The notes: generated by a model from the letters alone, not told the origin. Numbered from the stretch's first letter, positions 17,901 through 26,719 are shown. The stretch is DNA of 64,000 bases from Pontivivens marinum (GCF_900231835.1 NZ_OCTN01000002.1:640376-704375); one strand, 5' to 3'. Numbers and translations are program-made.

Positions 17901-19186
17901 TCCTTGGTTTCATCGTGATCGGTGGTTTCGTCCTGCTGATGCTGCTGGGCGTGCCTGTCACCATGGCCATTGCGGCCAGTGCGATTGGCGGGCTCTACTT
18001 TGCGGGCTTTGGCGATCTGGTGATTGTGGTGCCCCAGCAAATTCTGGACGGCGCGGCCAAGCCTGCGCTGCTGGCGATCCCGTTCTTTATCCTTGCGGGC
18101 AATCTGATGAACTCGGTCGGTTTGACGGATCGGATTTTCAATCTGTGCCTGGCCTTTGTGGGGCATTTTCGGGCAGGTCTGGCCTATGTGAATGTCATCG
18201 CCTCGCTGCTATTCGCAGGTGTTTCCGGCGCTGCGACGGCGGATATTGCTGGGTTGGGGCAGTTGGAGGTCAAGGCCATGCGCGCGCGTGGCTATTCCCC
18301 GGAATTCTCGGCGGCGCTGACGGTGGCGACATCGCTGGTGGGACCAATCGTGCCGCCCTCGATCAGTTTGATTGTCTATGCGTGGCTGGCCAACGAATCC
18401 GTGGCGCGACTTTTTTTAGCGGGCATCGTACCGGGTATTTTGGTGGCGTTGTCGTTCATTCTATATATCCGCGTTGTGTCCACATGGACGCCCATGCCGC
18501 GTGAGCCACGCGCGACGCTCAAGGAATTTCGCCAAGCGGTGATCGAGGGGCTGCCCGCGATTGTTGCCCCCGGTATCATTCTAGGCGCGATCATCTTCGG
18601 CTTTGCCACTGCGACAGAGGCAGGGGTGATTGCTTGCGGATACTCGATCCTGATCGGGCTGTTTTACCGCACGGTGTCATGGTCAGGCACGTGGAAGGCG
18701 CTGGAGGAAAGCGCAATCCTGTCGGCGCTGATCATGATGATTATCGGGTTTTCGCAGATTATGGGCTGGCTGTTCGCGTTCGAGCAGGTTCCGCAGGCCT
18801 TTGCCTCGGGTATTCTGGAGACGATCAATCAGCGCTGGGTCTTCATGGCCTTCACCATCGTGCTGCTGGTGCTGATCGGCTGCTTTATGGAGGCATCACC
18901 GGCCAAGATCATCCTGCTGCCCCTGCTGCTGCCCGCCGCTGATGCGTTCGGGATTGATCGGGTGCAGTTCGGTATGGTTATCACGCTGGCACTGCTGCTG
19001 GGTATTGCCACACCACCGCTGGGGGTTGGGCTGTACCTGATGTCCGCCGTGTCTGGCGTTCGATTTGAAAAGCTGGCGGTGGCGATCCTGCCGTTGCTGA
19101 TCCCGCCGATCATTGTGCTGATCCTGATTGCCAGCATACCGGAAATTACACTGTGGCTACCGGATCTGGTAATGGGTCCACGCTAA
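17897..19186 (+). CDS. TRAP transporter large permease subunit (DctM family), second system
   Basis: This 429-residue, about 12-helix carrier has the DctM family motifs FFILAGNLMNSVGLTDRIF, AGVSGAATADIAGLGQLEVKAM, LVGPIVPPSISLIVYAW and FATATEAGVIACGYSILIG. It overlaps the small subunit by 4 bp and is closed by a strong terminator at 19191. With the preceding two genes it forms a complete TRAP importer driven by an ion gradient. Its cargo is unknown. Confidence 0.94.
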   Translation: MILGFIVIGGFVLLMLLGVPVTMAIAASAIGGLYFAGFGDLVIVVPQQILDGAAKPALLAIPFFILAGNLMNSVGLTDRIFNLCLAFVGHFRAGLAYVNVIASLLFAGVSGAATADIAGLGQLEVKAMRARGYSPEFSAALTVATSLVGPIVPPSISLIVYAWLANESVARLFLAGIVPGILVALSFILYIRVVSTWTPMPREPRATLKEFRQAVIEGLPAIVAPGIILGAIIFGFATATEAGVIACGYSILIGLFYRTVSWSGTWKALEESAILSALIMMIIGFSQIMGWLFAFEQVPQAFASGILETINQRWVFMAFTIVLLVLIGCFMEASPAKIILLPLLLPAADAFGIDRVQFGMVITLALLLGIATPPLGVGLYLMSAVSGVRFEKLAVAILPLLIPPIIVLILIASIPEITLWLPDLVMGPR

Positions 19187-19190
19187 ACCA

Positions 19191-19229
19191 AAAACGCCGG
19201 AGCCTGCGATGCAAACTCCGGCGTTTTTT
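19191..19229. terminator. Bidirectional rho-independent terminator
   Basis: AAAACGCCGGAG (19191-19202) pairs perfectly with CTCCGGCGTTTT (19216-19227), with a T-run on the plus strand and an A-run on the other side. It ends the second TRAP operon and the convergent AhpD-fold gene. Confidence 0.92.
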
Positions 19230-19246
19230 ATGCGCGACTGTTATGT

Positions 19247-19810
19247 TTAGTCGGAATGGCCTAGCGGGTGCATTAGCCGGTTCGCCCAGCCGAAAATCGC
19301 GATGGCGTGGATCAGGTCGGTGATTTGCACATCATCCATGCCTGCATCGCGCAGGGCGGCGATATGGCTGGCATCGGCGGTAGGGGGCGTGGCGGTCAAT
19401 GCCTCGGCAAAGGTCAGGATTGCAGCATCACGTTCCGACAGCCCATCACGACGACCGGCATAGAGCGCCGAGATAACAGCCGTAGAGCCTGACAACCGCG
19501 CGTGCTGACGGGCATGGACATTGGCGCAATAGCGACAGCCATTGATAAGGGACGCGCCTAGTGCACCCAGCTCCCGATCCTCACGCGGCAGACCGTCCTG
19601 CGCGTACATGATCGCGTTGAACAATGTAGTGCGGGCGACATAACTGTCCGGATCATGGGCGAGGGTGCGCACATAGGCCGACACCTTCTTGGCCGAGGGT
19701 GTGACCTGCATCGCGGCCAGTTGACGTGGTGTAGCATCAGCCATCTCAACCGGTGGCAGGTGGGGCGTCCATTTCAAAGGCTTGAGCGTGATTTGCGGAA
19801 TAGCCGTCAT
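19247..19810 (-). CDS. AhpD-like / carboxymuconolactone decarboxylase-fold protein with CxxC (Avi_7169-type)
   Basis: This 187-residue all-helical protein carries the AhpD redox motif C-R-Y-C followed by ANVHARQHARLSG, the arrangement of alkylhydroperoxidase AhpD-type reductases. The length and the paired CMD protein resemble the Avi_7169/Avi_7170 couple described in TIGRFAMs, from memory of that family. Its start overlaps the stop of the upstream CMD gene by 4 bp, so the two are translated together. The role is probably thiol-dependent reduction of a peroxide or another electrophile arising in a catabolic pathway; the substrate is unknown. Confidence 0.82.
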   Translation of the reverse strand: MTAIPQITLKPLKWTPHLPPVEMADATPRQLAAMQVTPSAKKVSAYVRTLAHDPDSYVARTTLFNAIMYAQDGLPREDRELGALGASLINGCRYCANVHARQHARLSGSTAVISALYAGRRDGLSERDAAILTFAEALTATPPTADASHIAALRDAGMDDVQITDLIHAIAIFGWANRLMHPLGHSD

Positions 19811-20307
19811 TTTGTGCGCTCCAGCAGCTTCAAGCCATGGGCAACGCGGATTTGAAAGCAGACATAGGCCAGCAATTCCGACAGCGCGACGATTTGCGCA
19901 GTGCTATACCCGACCTGTTGCAAAGTGTTCAGATCGGCGGCGGTGGCCTTACCCGGATTTGCGGCGATCATATCAGTATGATGGGCCAGCGCGATCAAGG
20001 CGGGCGTGGTGACGATACGCCCCTGTGCCAACGCGGCCAGCTCGGCTGTTTTCGGCATGGGATAGCCGCTGAGCAATTCGGGATTATCCGCGCCCAATGC
20101 AACACGACGTGCAATTGCGTTGCGCAGCTCGGGATTCAGGCCCAGATCGTCCTCGGGTGTCAAAACAGCCGCACGACAGGCCTGCGCGCCCTCAACAAAT
20201 TCGGGACGAAAGGAACGGACGGTATGTAGGGGGCTGTCATTTGCCAGCCCTGCGGCCAAACTGATGGCATCGGGTCTGTGTGTCAAAATAACCTCTTTGC
20301 TCTGCAC
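19807..20307 (-). CDS. CMD-domain protein without CxxC (Avi_7170-type)
   Basis: This 166-residue protein has the carboxymuconolactone decarboxylase-like helical fold but no CxxC. Recognisable parts are LGLNPELRNAIARRVALGADNPELL and GYSTAQIVALSELLAYVCFQIRVAHGL. It is first in a two-gene operon with the CxxC partner (4-bp overlap) and divergent from a LysR regulator 82 bp away. The pair resembles a conserved two-component AhpD-like unit; the second subunit may be structural. Function inferred only. Confidence 0.78.
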   Translation of the reverse strand: MQSKEVILTHRPDAISLAAGLANDSPLHTVRSFRPEFVEGAQACRAAVLTPEDDLGLNPELRNAIARRVALGADNPELLSGYPMPKTAELAALAQGRIVTTPALIALAHHTDMIAANPGKATAADLNTLQQVGYSTAQIVALSELLAYVCFQIRVAHGLKLLERTK

Positions 20308-20347
20308 CGCAGTAAGCGGCTATGCCTACATTCAGAAAATGCATAAT

Positions 20348-20365
20348 TAGCAATGCTTGATGCTA
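20348..20365. promoter_or_regulatory. Candidate LysR-type site between CMD pair and lysR
   Basis: In the 82-bp divergent gap, TAGCA-N8-TGCTA forms an 18-bp dyad at 20348-20365. LysR proteins bind short interrupted dyads in such divergent promoters, so this is a plausible site. It is short and could be chance. Confidence 0.35.
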
Positions 20366-20389
20366 AACAAAAATCATGAGGGCTCGAAT

Positions 20390-21307
20390 ATGTCAATTAA
20401 GAATACTGACAGGCCGGACATGCGCGGGATCGAAGCCTTTGTTGCTGTCATGGCATCAGGCTCCATGACGGCGGCGGCGAAACGGTTGGGCATCGGACAG
20501 CCGGCCATCACGCGGCTGGTGCGCGATCTGGAGGGAGTGCTGGGCTTCACCGTGTTTGAGCGTAACGGCCCTCGCATTTCCCCGACGCAAAAGGGCGTAC
20601 TGTTTCACGAGGACGCCAAGCGGCTGCTGACCAGCTATGCCCATGTGGCGCAGCGTGCGGCGACGCTGCGCGGGGCGCGGGCCAAATCCATCACCTTGGC
20701 TGCAACGCCGACCATGGCGGCAGGAATGTTGCCCAAGATGATGCAGCAGCTTGCGGCTGACTTGCCCGAGCTGGTGACAGTCACAACGATGGACGCAGAG
20801 CATCTGGCGCAGGCATTGCAATCGGGTGAGGCGGAATACGGGTTATCCGCGCTGCCACTATCGCATGCTGGGCTGGACTGTCTGGAAATGGCACGGGGAG
20901 AGTTGTTCGCAGTCGTGCCGGACTCCTACCCCGAGGACCGCGTTTCCCTGTCAACATTTCGGTCAACGCGATTGCTGACATTGGGCAACAGCTATCGCAT
21001 CCGGCACAAGATTGATGCGGCGCTAACACAGGCGGGCATCGAGCCACTGGCCGAGCTGGTGACGAATAACTCGCTGAATGCGATGGCGGCTGCCGCTGCC
21101 GATCTGGGCGTCGCACTGGTGGACCCTGTTTCAGCTATGGGGATCGGTTTGCAGGGGGTTAAGGCGCTGCCGGTGGATGTGCGCATTCCCTATGAGTGGG
21201 GATTGTTCCGGCGCACGCAGGCTGAGACGCCTGAACTGGATGCCCCGCTAATGGCGCAATTCCGGCGTGTGGCACAGCAACTGGGCGGAGTCGTGGATGG
21301 CTCCTGA
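20390..21307 (+). CDS. LysR-family transcriptional regulator
   Basis: This 305-residue LysR regulator has an N-terminal HTH (GIEAFVAVMASGSMTAAAKRLGIGQPAITRLVRDLEG) and a C-terminal periplasmic-binding-like effector domain (SITLAATPTMAAGMLPKMM onwards). GAGGG lies 9 nt before the ATG at 20390; the frame is open to 20357, but the extra 11 residues (MMLNKNHEGSN) are not family-like. It is divergent from the CMD/AhpD pair and precedes the NMT1-type ABC transporter by 165 bp on the same strand, so it may control either or both. Confidence 0.88.
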   Translation: MSIKNTDRPDMRGIEAFVAVMASGSMTAAAKRLGIGQPAITRLVRDLEGVLGFTVFERNGPRISPTQKGVLFHEDAKRLLTSYAHVAQRAATLRGARAKSITLAATPTMAAGMLPKMMQQLAADLPELVTVTTMDAEHLAQALQSGEAEYGLSALPLSHAGLDCLEMARGELFAVVPDSYPEDRVSLSTFRSTRLLTLGNSYRIRHKIDAALTQAGIEPLAELVTNNSLNAMAAAAADLGVALVDPVSAMGIGLQGVKALPVDVRIPYEWGLFRRTQAETPELDAPLMAQFRRVAQQLGGVVDGS

Positions 21308-21472
21308 CTTGGCGAAGTTCTGCCGTGCTGCTGCATTGTGCAAATTGTACGAAAATTAAGCACTCGCTTTGGAATCGACTTCGTCTACGGTGATAGCTGA
21401 CGTTTTGAGTGGCGCGATGGGGCGCGCACCTCACACAATGATGTGAACTAAAATTTTAAGGAAGGATAACCG

Positions 21473-22474
21473 ATGTTCACTCGCAGCCTGATCGCGATGA
21501 CCCTGTTGGGGGCCAGCGCCGTACACGCACAAACCGAACTGCCATTCGCGCTGGATTGGAAATTCGAAGGCCCCGCAGCCCCCTATTTCGCCGCCGTGGA
21601 TAACGGTTACTTCGGCGCATATGACCTGTCGGTAACGGTAGAGGCGGGCAACGGCTCGCTCGACGCGATTCCAAAGGTTGCGACGGGCGCCTATCCTGTC
21701 GGCATGGCGGATATTAACAGCCTGATCAAATTCCTCGACCAGAACCCCGGTGCCCCCGTCATCGGCGCGATGATGATCTATGACAAGCCGCCCTTTGCTG
21801 TCATCGGCCGCGCTTCGCAGGGTATCTCCGATCCGGCCAGCTTGCAGGGTCACATCCTCGGCGCGCCTCCGCCCGATGGCGCATGGGCGCAGTTCCCGAT
21901 CTTTGCCGCAGAAAACGGTCTGGATATGGGCCTGATCACGGTTGAGCCTGTTGGCTTCCCGACACGTGAGCCGATGCTGGCCGAGGGCGTGGTTGACGCG
22001 ATCACCGGCTTCTCGTTCACATCCTATCTGAACGCGGCCCGTCTGGGCGTGCCAGAGGACGATCTGGTAACCATTCTGATGGCTGATTATGGCGTTGATC
22101 TGTACGGCAACGTCATCATTGTGAACACTGAATATGCGGCTGAGAATCCCGAGGTTATCAGCAACTTCCTAGCCGGTGTGGCTGAGGGTTGGACCGCTGC
22201 GATCGCTGATCCTGCCGCCGTGATCCCGATGCTGATCGAGCGTAACCCTGCCGCCGATCCGGAGCTGGAGCAGCGCCGTCTGGAACTGTCCATCACCGAT
22301 AACGTGGCGACAGAATGGGTTCTGGAAAACGGCTTTGGCATCATTGACGACGCCCGCATGGCCGGCGCGTTGGAGCAAATCGCAACGACTTACGAATTTG
22401 CGACCACGCCTGATGCATCGCTGTATTTCACCGATGCCTATCTGCCCGAGGGCGGGTTCGATCTGGGCGAATGA
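21473..22474 (+). CDS. ABC transporter substrate-binding protein, NMT1/THI5-like
   Basis: This 333-residue exported protein starts with a signal peptide (MFTRSLIAMTLLGASAVHAQ). The NMT1-type binding fold is shown by PFALDWKFEGPAAPYFAAVDNGYF, IPKVATGAYPVGMADINSLIKFL and AVIGRASQGISDPASLQGHILG. GAAGGA lies upstream of the ATG. It overlaps the ATPase gene by 4 bp. The family binds nitrate, sulfonates, pyrimidine and riboflavin precursors and similar compounds, and no motif here settles the ligand. The suy sulfolactate genes lie convergently downstream, so a C3-sulfonate ligand is one possible inference. No TPP riboswitch was recognised upstream. Confidence 0.85.
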   Translation: MFTRSLIAMTLLGASAVHAQTELPFALDWKFEGPAAPYFAAVDNGYFGAYDLSVTVEAGNGSLDAIPKVATGAYPVGMADINSLIKFLDQNPGAPVIGAMMIYDKPPFAVIGRASQGISDPASLQGHILGAPPPDGAWAQFPIFAAENGLDMGLITVEPVGFPTREPMLAEGVVDAITGFSFTSYLNAARLGVPEDDLVTILMADYGVDLYGNVIIVNTEYAAENPEVISNFLAGVAEGWTAAIADPAAVIPMLIERNPAADPELEQRRLELSITDNVATEWVLENGFGIIDDARMAGALEQIATTYEFATTPDASLYFTDAYLPEGGFDLGE

Positions 22475-23271
22475 TGTCAGACGCTTTGATTGACATTCAG
22501 GCGGTGCGGCATTCCTACCGCACCGCCTCCGGCCCGTTGCCTGTCTTGGACGGGTTGGAGCTGAGCGTACCCGAGGGCGGCTTCGTCGCCGTCGTCGGGC
22601 CGTCCGGCTGCGGGAAATCTACGCTAACCCGGCTGGTGGCCGGGTTGCTGATCCCGGATGAGGGCGAGGTGCGGGTGCATGGCAGCCGCATCACCGCGCC
22701 GCGTTCCAATGTGGGCATGGCGTTTCAAAATCCGGTTTTGCTGGAATGGCGCACGATCCTGCAAAACGTGCTGTTGCCGCTGGAAATCGTACCGACCAAA
22801 TTGACCAAGGCCGAAGGTGAGGCGCGCGCGCGCAAGCTGCTGGCTCTTGTCGGGTTGGAGGGCTTCGAGAACAAACGCCCCTCCGAGCTATCCGGTGGTA
22901 TGAAGCAACGCGCCTCGCTGTGCCGTGCACTGATCCATTCGCCCGAGGTGCTGATCCTTGATGAGCCATTCGGCGCGCTGGATGCCTTCACCCGCGAGGA
23001 TTTGTGGCAGATCATGCATCGGGTCAAGGCGGAGGAACCCTTTACCGGTATCCTGATCACCCATGATTTGCGCGAGTCGATCTTCCTCGCCGATCAGGTG
23101 GTTGTGCTGTCCGGTCGTCCTGCAAAAACGCAATTCGTGTTGGATATTCCCGATACCGGCCTGCGCACCCTGGATGATCTATACACGCCCATCGCGGCGG
23201 AGAGATTGAACATCCTGCGCCATCAGATCGAGGTCGCCCAAGGGCGCATCCCCGCGGAGGCTGTTACATGA
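22471..23271 (+). CDS. ABC transporter ATP-binding protein (NitT/TauT family)
   Basis: This cytosolic ATPase of 266 residues has Walker A GPSGCGKST, a Q-loop in MAFQNPVLLEWRTI, signature LSGGMKQRASLCRAL, Walker B VLILDEPFGALD and the switch His in ITHDLRES. The LEWRTILQNVLLP segment is typical of TauB/SsuB-like ATPases. The start ATGATG overlaps the binding-protein stop; the second ATG at 22474 is equally possible. It overlaps the permease gene by 4 bp. It powers import of the ligand bound by the NMT1-type protein. Confidence 0.93.
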   Translation: MMSDALIDIQAVRHSYRTASGPLPVLDGLELSVPEGGFVAVVGPSGCGKSTLTRLVAGLLIPDEGEVRVHGSRITAPRSNVGMAFQNPVLLEWRTILQNVLLPLEIVPTKLTKAEGEARARKLLALVGLEGFENKRPSELSGGMKQRASLCRALIHSPEVLILDEPFGALDAFTREDLWQIMHRVKAEEPFTGILITHDLRESIFLADQVVVLSGRPAKTQFVLDIPDTGLRTLDDLYTPIAAERLNILRHQIEVAQGRIPAEAVT

Positions 23272-24026
23272 AGCTGCGTCAAATCCTCGTCCCCTTGGTC
23301 GCGGTAATTGTGTTCCTGATCGCGTGGGAGGCTTTGGTCTGGAGCATGGGCTGGCCCAATTACAAAATGGCCTCGCCTAGTGATTTGTTGCCGGCATATG
23401 AGCGGTATTGGGGCCTGTTCCTGACCATGGGCTGGCAAACCCTATGGCGCACAGTTGTCGGGCTGGTTCTGGCCGTGATCTTTGGCACTGCGCTGGGAAT
23501 GGTCATGGGCTTTTCGCGCACGATGCGTGATGCGCTCTATCCGCTACTGGTCGGGTTCAATGCGGTGCCAAAGGCGACAGTGGTGCCGATTGTGGCGCTA
23601 ATGTTTGTGGGCTGGCACGATTTCAATACGGTGCTGATTGCGTTCATCATCAGCTTTTTCCCGATTGCGGTGTCTGTCTCGATTGGCCTCAGCACGTTGG
23701 AGCCGGAGTATCGGGATATCTTGCGGTCGCTAGGCGCATCGCAAGCCACGATTTTCTGGAAAATTGCCCTGCCCAAAACCCTGCCGGAATTCTTTGGCGC
23801 GCTAAAGGTATCGGTCACGCTGGCCTTTATCGGCACCAATCTGATGGAGATCGTATCCCCCCACGGGCGTGGTCTGGGTGCGTTGTTTGATAGTGGCAAG
23901 ACGAACTCGGATTACCCGCTGATGTTTGCGGTTCTCATCGCGCTCGCGTTTTTGGGGATCGTTTTATACTACCTCGTGGTCGCGCTGGAAAAAACCTTTG
24001 CAGGTTGGGCGGACCGCACGGTTTAA
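23268..24026 (+). CDS. ABC transporter permease (NitT/TauT family)
   Basis: This 252-residue inner-membrane permease has about six helices. The EAA loop reads LRSLGASQATIFWKIALPKTLPEFFGALK, which contacts the ATPase. It starts in a 4-bp overlap with the ATPase gene and is followed by a strong bidirectional terminator at 24029. It completes a three-gene importer. As with its partners, the cargo is not evident from sequence. Confidence 0.92.
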   Translation: MKLRQILVPLVAVIVFLIAWEALVWSMGWPNYKMASPSDLLPAYERYWGLFLTMGWQTLWRTVVGLVLAVIFGTALGMVMGFSRTMRDALYPLLVGFNAVPKATVVPIVALMFVGWHDFNTVLIAFIISFFPIAVSVSIGLSTLEPEYRDILRSLGASQATIFWKIALPKTLPEFFGALKVSVTLAFIGTNLMEIVSPHGRGLGALFDSGKTNSDYPLMFAVLIALAFLGIVLYYLVVALEKTFAGWADRTV

Positions 24027-24028
24027 AA

Positions 24029-24061
24029 GTTTGGGCCGCCGCATAATGTGGCGGCCCAAAC
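24029..24061. terminator. Bidirectional rho-independent terminator
   Basis: A perfect 12-bp stem GTTTGGGCCGCC / GGCGGCCCAAAC with a 9-nt loop lies between the convergent ABC permease and suyZ genes, with a TTTAAAA tract before it. Confidence 0.88.
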
Positions 24062-24063
24062 CC

Positions 24064-25095
24064 TTAGATAGCGCCGATCATCATCAGACCAACCCATGTG
24101 AAGGTCGCCAGAAACACCGTTTCCACCACCAGCAGCAGCGCGGCGACTTTACCAACCTTCAACAAATCTTTGGGTATGGTTTTCAGGCCAACAGCCGCAA
24201 TCGCCACGAGCAACAATGTGCGCGATGCATCGGCGGCCAGTGTGGTGACTGCCTCGGGCAAGGTGACCAGTGAATTCAGCGTGGCCAGCACGATAAAACC
24301 GATCAGAAAGAACGGCACGATCGGCTGGCTGGCCCCCATGGTTTCAGCGCCTGCGCCCATCTTGCTGCGTACAACCAACGCGATCACAACCACAACGGGG
24401 GCCAGCATGGCAACACGGATCAGCTTGACGAGGGTCGCCGTTTCACCCGCCGTTTCGGATACGGAAAAGCCGGCACCCACAACCTGTGCCACATCGTGGA
24501 TCGTTGCCCCCAGATAGATGCCAATGGTGGTATCGGTCGGCGCAACAAAGGAGCCGAGGATCGGGTAGATGATCATGGCAAGCGTGGACAGGATAGTCAC
24601 GCCAACCACGGTAAATACCAGTTGATCCTGCGAGTTTTTATCCTGCGGCAGCACCGCCGCAATGGCCAGCGCCGCAGACGCCCCACAAATCGCCACTGAG
24701 CCTGAGGACAACACAGCAAAGCGCGGGCCAAAGCCAAAGAAACGCGCGATAAACATACCAAATGCAATTGTTGCGAAAACGCCGCCTACGACCATAATCA
24801 CAACGGGCCAGCCCAGATCCAACGCCATGTCAAAGCTGATGCGCAGGCCCAGCAAGGCCACGCCAATGCGTAAAACCGTACGCGCGCCAAAGGCGATGCC
24901 TGGTGCGCAGCGCACATCATCGGACAGAAAATTCAATGCAATGCCCAGCAGCAATGCCAACAACATGGACGGTGCGCCGTAATGCTCGGAGATAAATAGG
25001 CTTGCGAGCGCTACCGTGCTTGCCAGAACAAGGCCCGGTGCAACGGCGCGTCCCAGTGCAAATCCGGCGGTTATACGAGTGGCCAGCGCAGTCAT
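24064..25095 (-). CDS. suyZ: YeiH/UPF0324-family exporter, probable sulfite/sulfate exporter SuyZ
   Basis: This 343-residue protein of about 10-11 helices belongs to the YeiH/UPF0324 'putative sulfate exporter' family: LLGIALNFLS, VLRIGVALLGLRISF, SSGSVAICGASAALAIAAVLP, YLGATIHDVAQVVGAGF and GLKTIPKDLLKVG. AAGGA precedes the ATG at 25095; upstream codons to 25149 look non-coding. In Paracoccus pantotrophus, suyZ of this family sits beside suyAB and is proposed to expel the sulfite/sulfate formed from sulfolactate. Here it is 83 bp downstream of suyB on the same strand, which supports the same role. Confidence 0.87.
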   Translation of the reverse strand: MTALATRITAGFALGRAVAPGLVLASTVALASLFISEHYGAPSMLLALLLGIALNFLSDDVRCAPGIAFGARTVLRIGVALLGLRISFDMALDLGWPVVIMVVGGVFATIAFGMFIARFFGFGPRFAVLSSGSVAICGASAALAIAAVLPQDKNSQDQLVFTVVGVTILSTLAMIIYPILGSFVAPTDTTIGIYLGATIHDVAQVVGAGFSVSETAGETATLVKLIRVAMLAPVVVVIALVVRSKMGAGAETMGASQPIVPFFLIGFIVLATLNSLVTLPEAVTTLAADASRTLLLVAIAAVGLKTIPKDLLKVGKVAALLLVVETVFLATFTWVGLMMIGAI

Positions 25096-25135
25096 GGCTA
25101 ATCCTTGATGATGGGGGAATGTATTTTTAAATGGA

Positions 25136-25166
25136 AAGGCGGCGCGCAAAATATGCGCGCCGCCTT
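25136..25166 (-). promoter_or_regulatory. Intercistronic hairpin between suyB and suyZ
   Basis: A perfect 13-bp stem AAGGCGGCGCGCA / TGCGCGCCGCCTT with a 5-nt loop fills most of the 83-bp gap between suyB and suyZ. Only a short T-rich tract follows on the minus strand. It probably attenuates read-through to suyZ or protects the suyAB message; that is inferred. Confidence 0.65.
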
Positions 25167-25178
25167 AATGCAATAAAT

Positions 25179-26357
25179 TTAAGCTGAGCGGTATAGCTTG
25201 GTCATAACGAATTCGCGGTGGCCGAGGGCTTCTGCGGCTGTTGCGCGTCCGTTTGCGGTGCGGCGGATCATGTCGATCAGGGCGTCGCCGGCCTGGTCGA
25301 TGGTCTGCTCGCGGGTCAGTACGCCTGTGACGTCCAGATCGATATGCTCGGACATGGTGCGCAGGGTGCGCGGGTTGCCCGAGATTTTGATGACCGGAAC
25401 GATCGGGTTGCCGACCACGTTGCCTTGCCCAGTTGGGAAGGTGTGGATGACGTAGCCCGCAGCCGCCATCAGTGTGATGCATTCCGCAGCAGCCGAGGAC
25501 GTGTCCATGAAGTACAGGCCGTTGCCCTTTTCAGGTGCTTCGGCTGCATCCAGCGCGTCGATATAGGTACATTCGCGGCCGATCTTCTCCAGATTGCCGA
25601 GCGCTTTTTCCTCGATCGTGGTCAGACCACCCAGGATGTTGCCCTTGGTCGGCTGGCTGTCGGACAGATCGTCGGTCTGGTGTGCGAAGATCACGTCGTC
25701 GGAATAGGCCTTGAAGATCTTCATGAACTTCTCGGCTGCTTCTGGCGTTGCGGCACGCTTTTCACAGATATGCTCGGCGCCGGTGATTTCGGATGTCTCA
25801 CCGAACACGCCGTACAGGCCGTGGGGGATCAGCTTGTCGTACATGTTGCCGACGGTCGGGCATGAGGACAGGCCGGTTGTCGTGTCGGATTCACCGCATT
25901 TGGTCGAAACCCACAGATCGGTGATCGGGCATTCTTCCTTTTGCAGCTCGGACGCCCAGTGGACGAATTCCTTGGCTTTCCACGACGCGGCGCGGATCGT
26001 CTCGAAATCACCCTTCTGCTCGATGGAGAATTCGGCAACAGGCTTACCGGTTTTGCGGATGCCGTCGGCGATAACCTTGGTCCACTCCGGCTCAATCCCG
26101 ATCACGACCACAGCGGCCACGTTGGGGTTGGAACCTGTGCCGATCATCGTGCGGAAGTGCAGGTCAAGATCCGCGCCGAATTGCAGGCGGCCATAGGCGT
26201 GCGGCAGGGCCAGCGTGCCTTTGACGTTATTCGAGACGGCCTCACATGCCGCATTCGAGATATCGTCAACCGGCAGGATCACCACGTTGTTACGAACACC
26301 GACGCGGCCGTTTTCACGACGCCACGCCATTACAGTCTGATTTGCTGAATCGAGCAT
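25179..26357 (-). CDS. suyB: (2R)-sulfolactate sulfo-lyase, large (beta) subunit SuyB
   Basis: This 392-residue UxaA-family (altronate/galactarate dehydratase large-domain) protein contains [53 protein letters not shown] and [22 protein letters not shown]. The iron-dependent enzyme splits 3-sulfolactate to pyruvate and sulfite. The CGESD-SSCPTVG segment, the separate small subunit, and the adjacent YeiH exporter point to SuyB rather than an altronate dehydratase. The ATG at 26357 has AAGGAG upstream; a longer frame to 26375 would overlap suyA. It starts 11 bp after the suyA stop, as one operon. Confidence 0.87.
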   Translation of the reverse strand: MLDSANQTVMAWRRENGRVGVRNNVVILPVDDISNAACEAVSNNVKGTLALPHAYGRLQFGADLDLHFRTMIGTGSNPNVAAVVVIGIEPEWTKVIADGIRKTGKPVAEFSIEQKGDFETIRAASWKAKEFVHWASELQKEECPITDLWVSTKCGESDTTTGLSSCPTVGNMYDKLIPHGLYGVFGETSEITGAEHICEKRAATPEAAEKFMKIFKAYSDDVIFAHQTDDLSDSQPTKGNILGGLTTIEEKALGNLEKIGRECTYIDALDAAEAPEKGNGLYFMDTSSAAAECITLMAAAGYVIHTFPTGQGNVVGNPIVPVIKISGNPRTLRTMSEHIDLDVTGVLTREQTIDQAGDALIDMIRRTANGRATAAEALGHREFVMTKLYRSA

Positions 26358-26368
26358 GATCGGTCTCC

Positions 26369-26656
26369 TTACCAACGCTTGGTTTTGCAGTTTTGGGTAT
26401 GAACGTGGCCGCCGATTTCGGCAGGGCCAACCATCTTGCCGATATCTTCGCCGTATTTCATGACGGTATCGCCCTCGACCAGATCCTTCAGAGCGACCTT
26501 ATGGCCGATCGGAATGTCCGCCTTAACAGTCAGCGTGAAGTCGGAATTGTCATGGGTGACAACGCACAGCATCTCGGTGCCCGCCGTCAGACCCTCAACA
26601 ACTACAACACCGACATTGTCAGCCCGGTCATGGACCAGAAGATGTGGATGAGACAT
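26369..26656 (-). CDS. suyA: (2R)-sulfolactate sulfo-lyase, small (alpha) subunit SuyA
   Basis: This 95-residue SAF-domain protein corresponds to the small N-terminal domain of altronate/galactarate dehydratases. It begins [21 protein letters not shown], has [27 protein letters not shown] in the centre, and ends [12 protein letters not shown], an ending I associate with SuyA. GAGGAA lies 7 nt before the ATG. It is the first gene of suyABZ and forms the enzyme with SuyB. The promoter region holds tandem palindromic operators for the divergent GntR regulator. Confidence 0.87.
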   Translation of the reverse strand: MSHPHLLVHDRADNVGVVVVEGLTAGTEMLCVVTHDNSDFTLTVKADIPIGHKVALKDLVEGDTVMKYGEDIGKMVGPAEIGGHVHTQNCKTKRW

Positions 26657-26693
26657 GGATGTTCCTCACATTCAGGTTTGTGTTTTCATTAAG

Positions 26694-26719
26694 TCTTATA
26701 TAAGATGTCTTATAGAAGA
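26694..26719. promoter_or_regulatory. Tandem operator: TCTTATATAAGA and TCTTATAGAAGA
   Basis: TCTTATATAAGA (26694-26705) is a perfect 12-bp palindrome, and TCTTATAGAAGA (26708-26719) repeats it with one change, 14 bp away. They lie in the 81-bp gap between divergent suyA and the GntR/HutC-family regulator. The first site runs into an ATG at 26705, so that ATG is unlikely to be the true start of the regulator. Such A+T-rich palindromes are typical HutC-type operators; autoregulation and control of suyABZ are inferred. Confidence 0.75.

Noticed and set aside
21308..21472. A TPP riboswitch before the NMT1-type binding protein
   Set aside because: The conserved CUGAGA core is not visible, so a thiamine-precursor ligand has no support from the leader.
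25179..26656. Reading SuyAB as a split altronate dehydratase
   Set aside because: The CGESD/SSCPTVG segment, the KTKRW ending of the small subunit, and the adjacent YeiH exporter favour sulfolactate sulfo-lyase; no uronate genes are near. A biochemical test would settle it.
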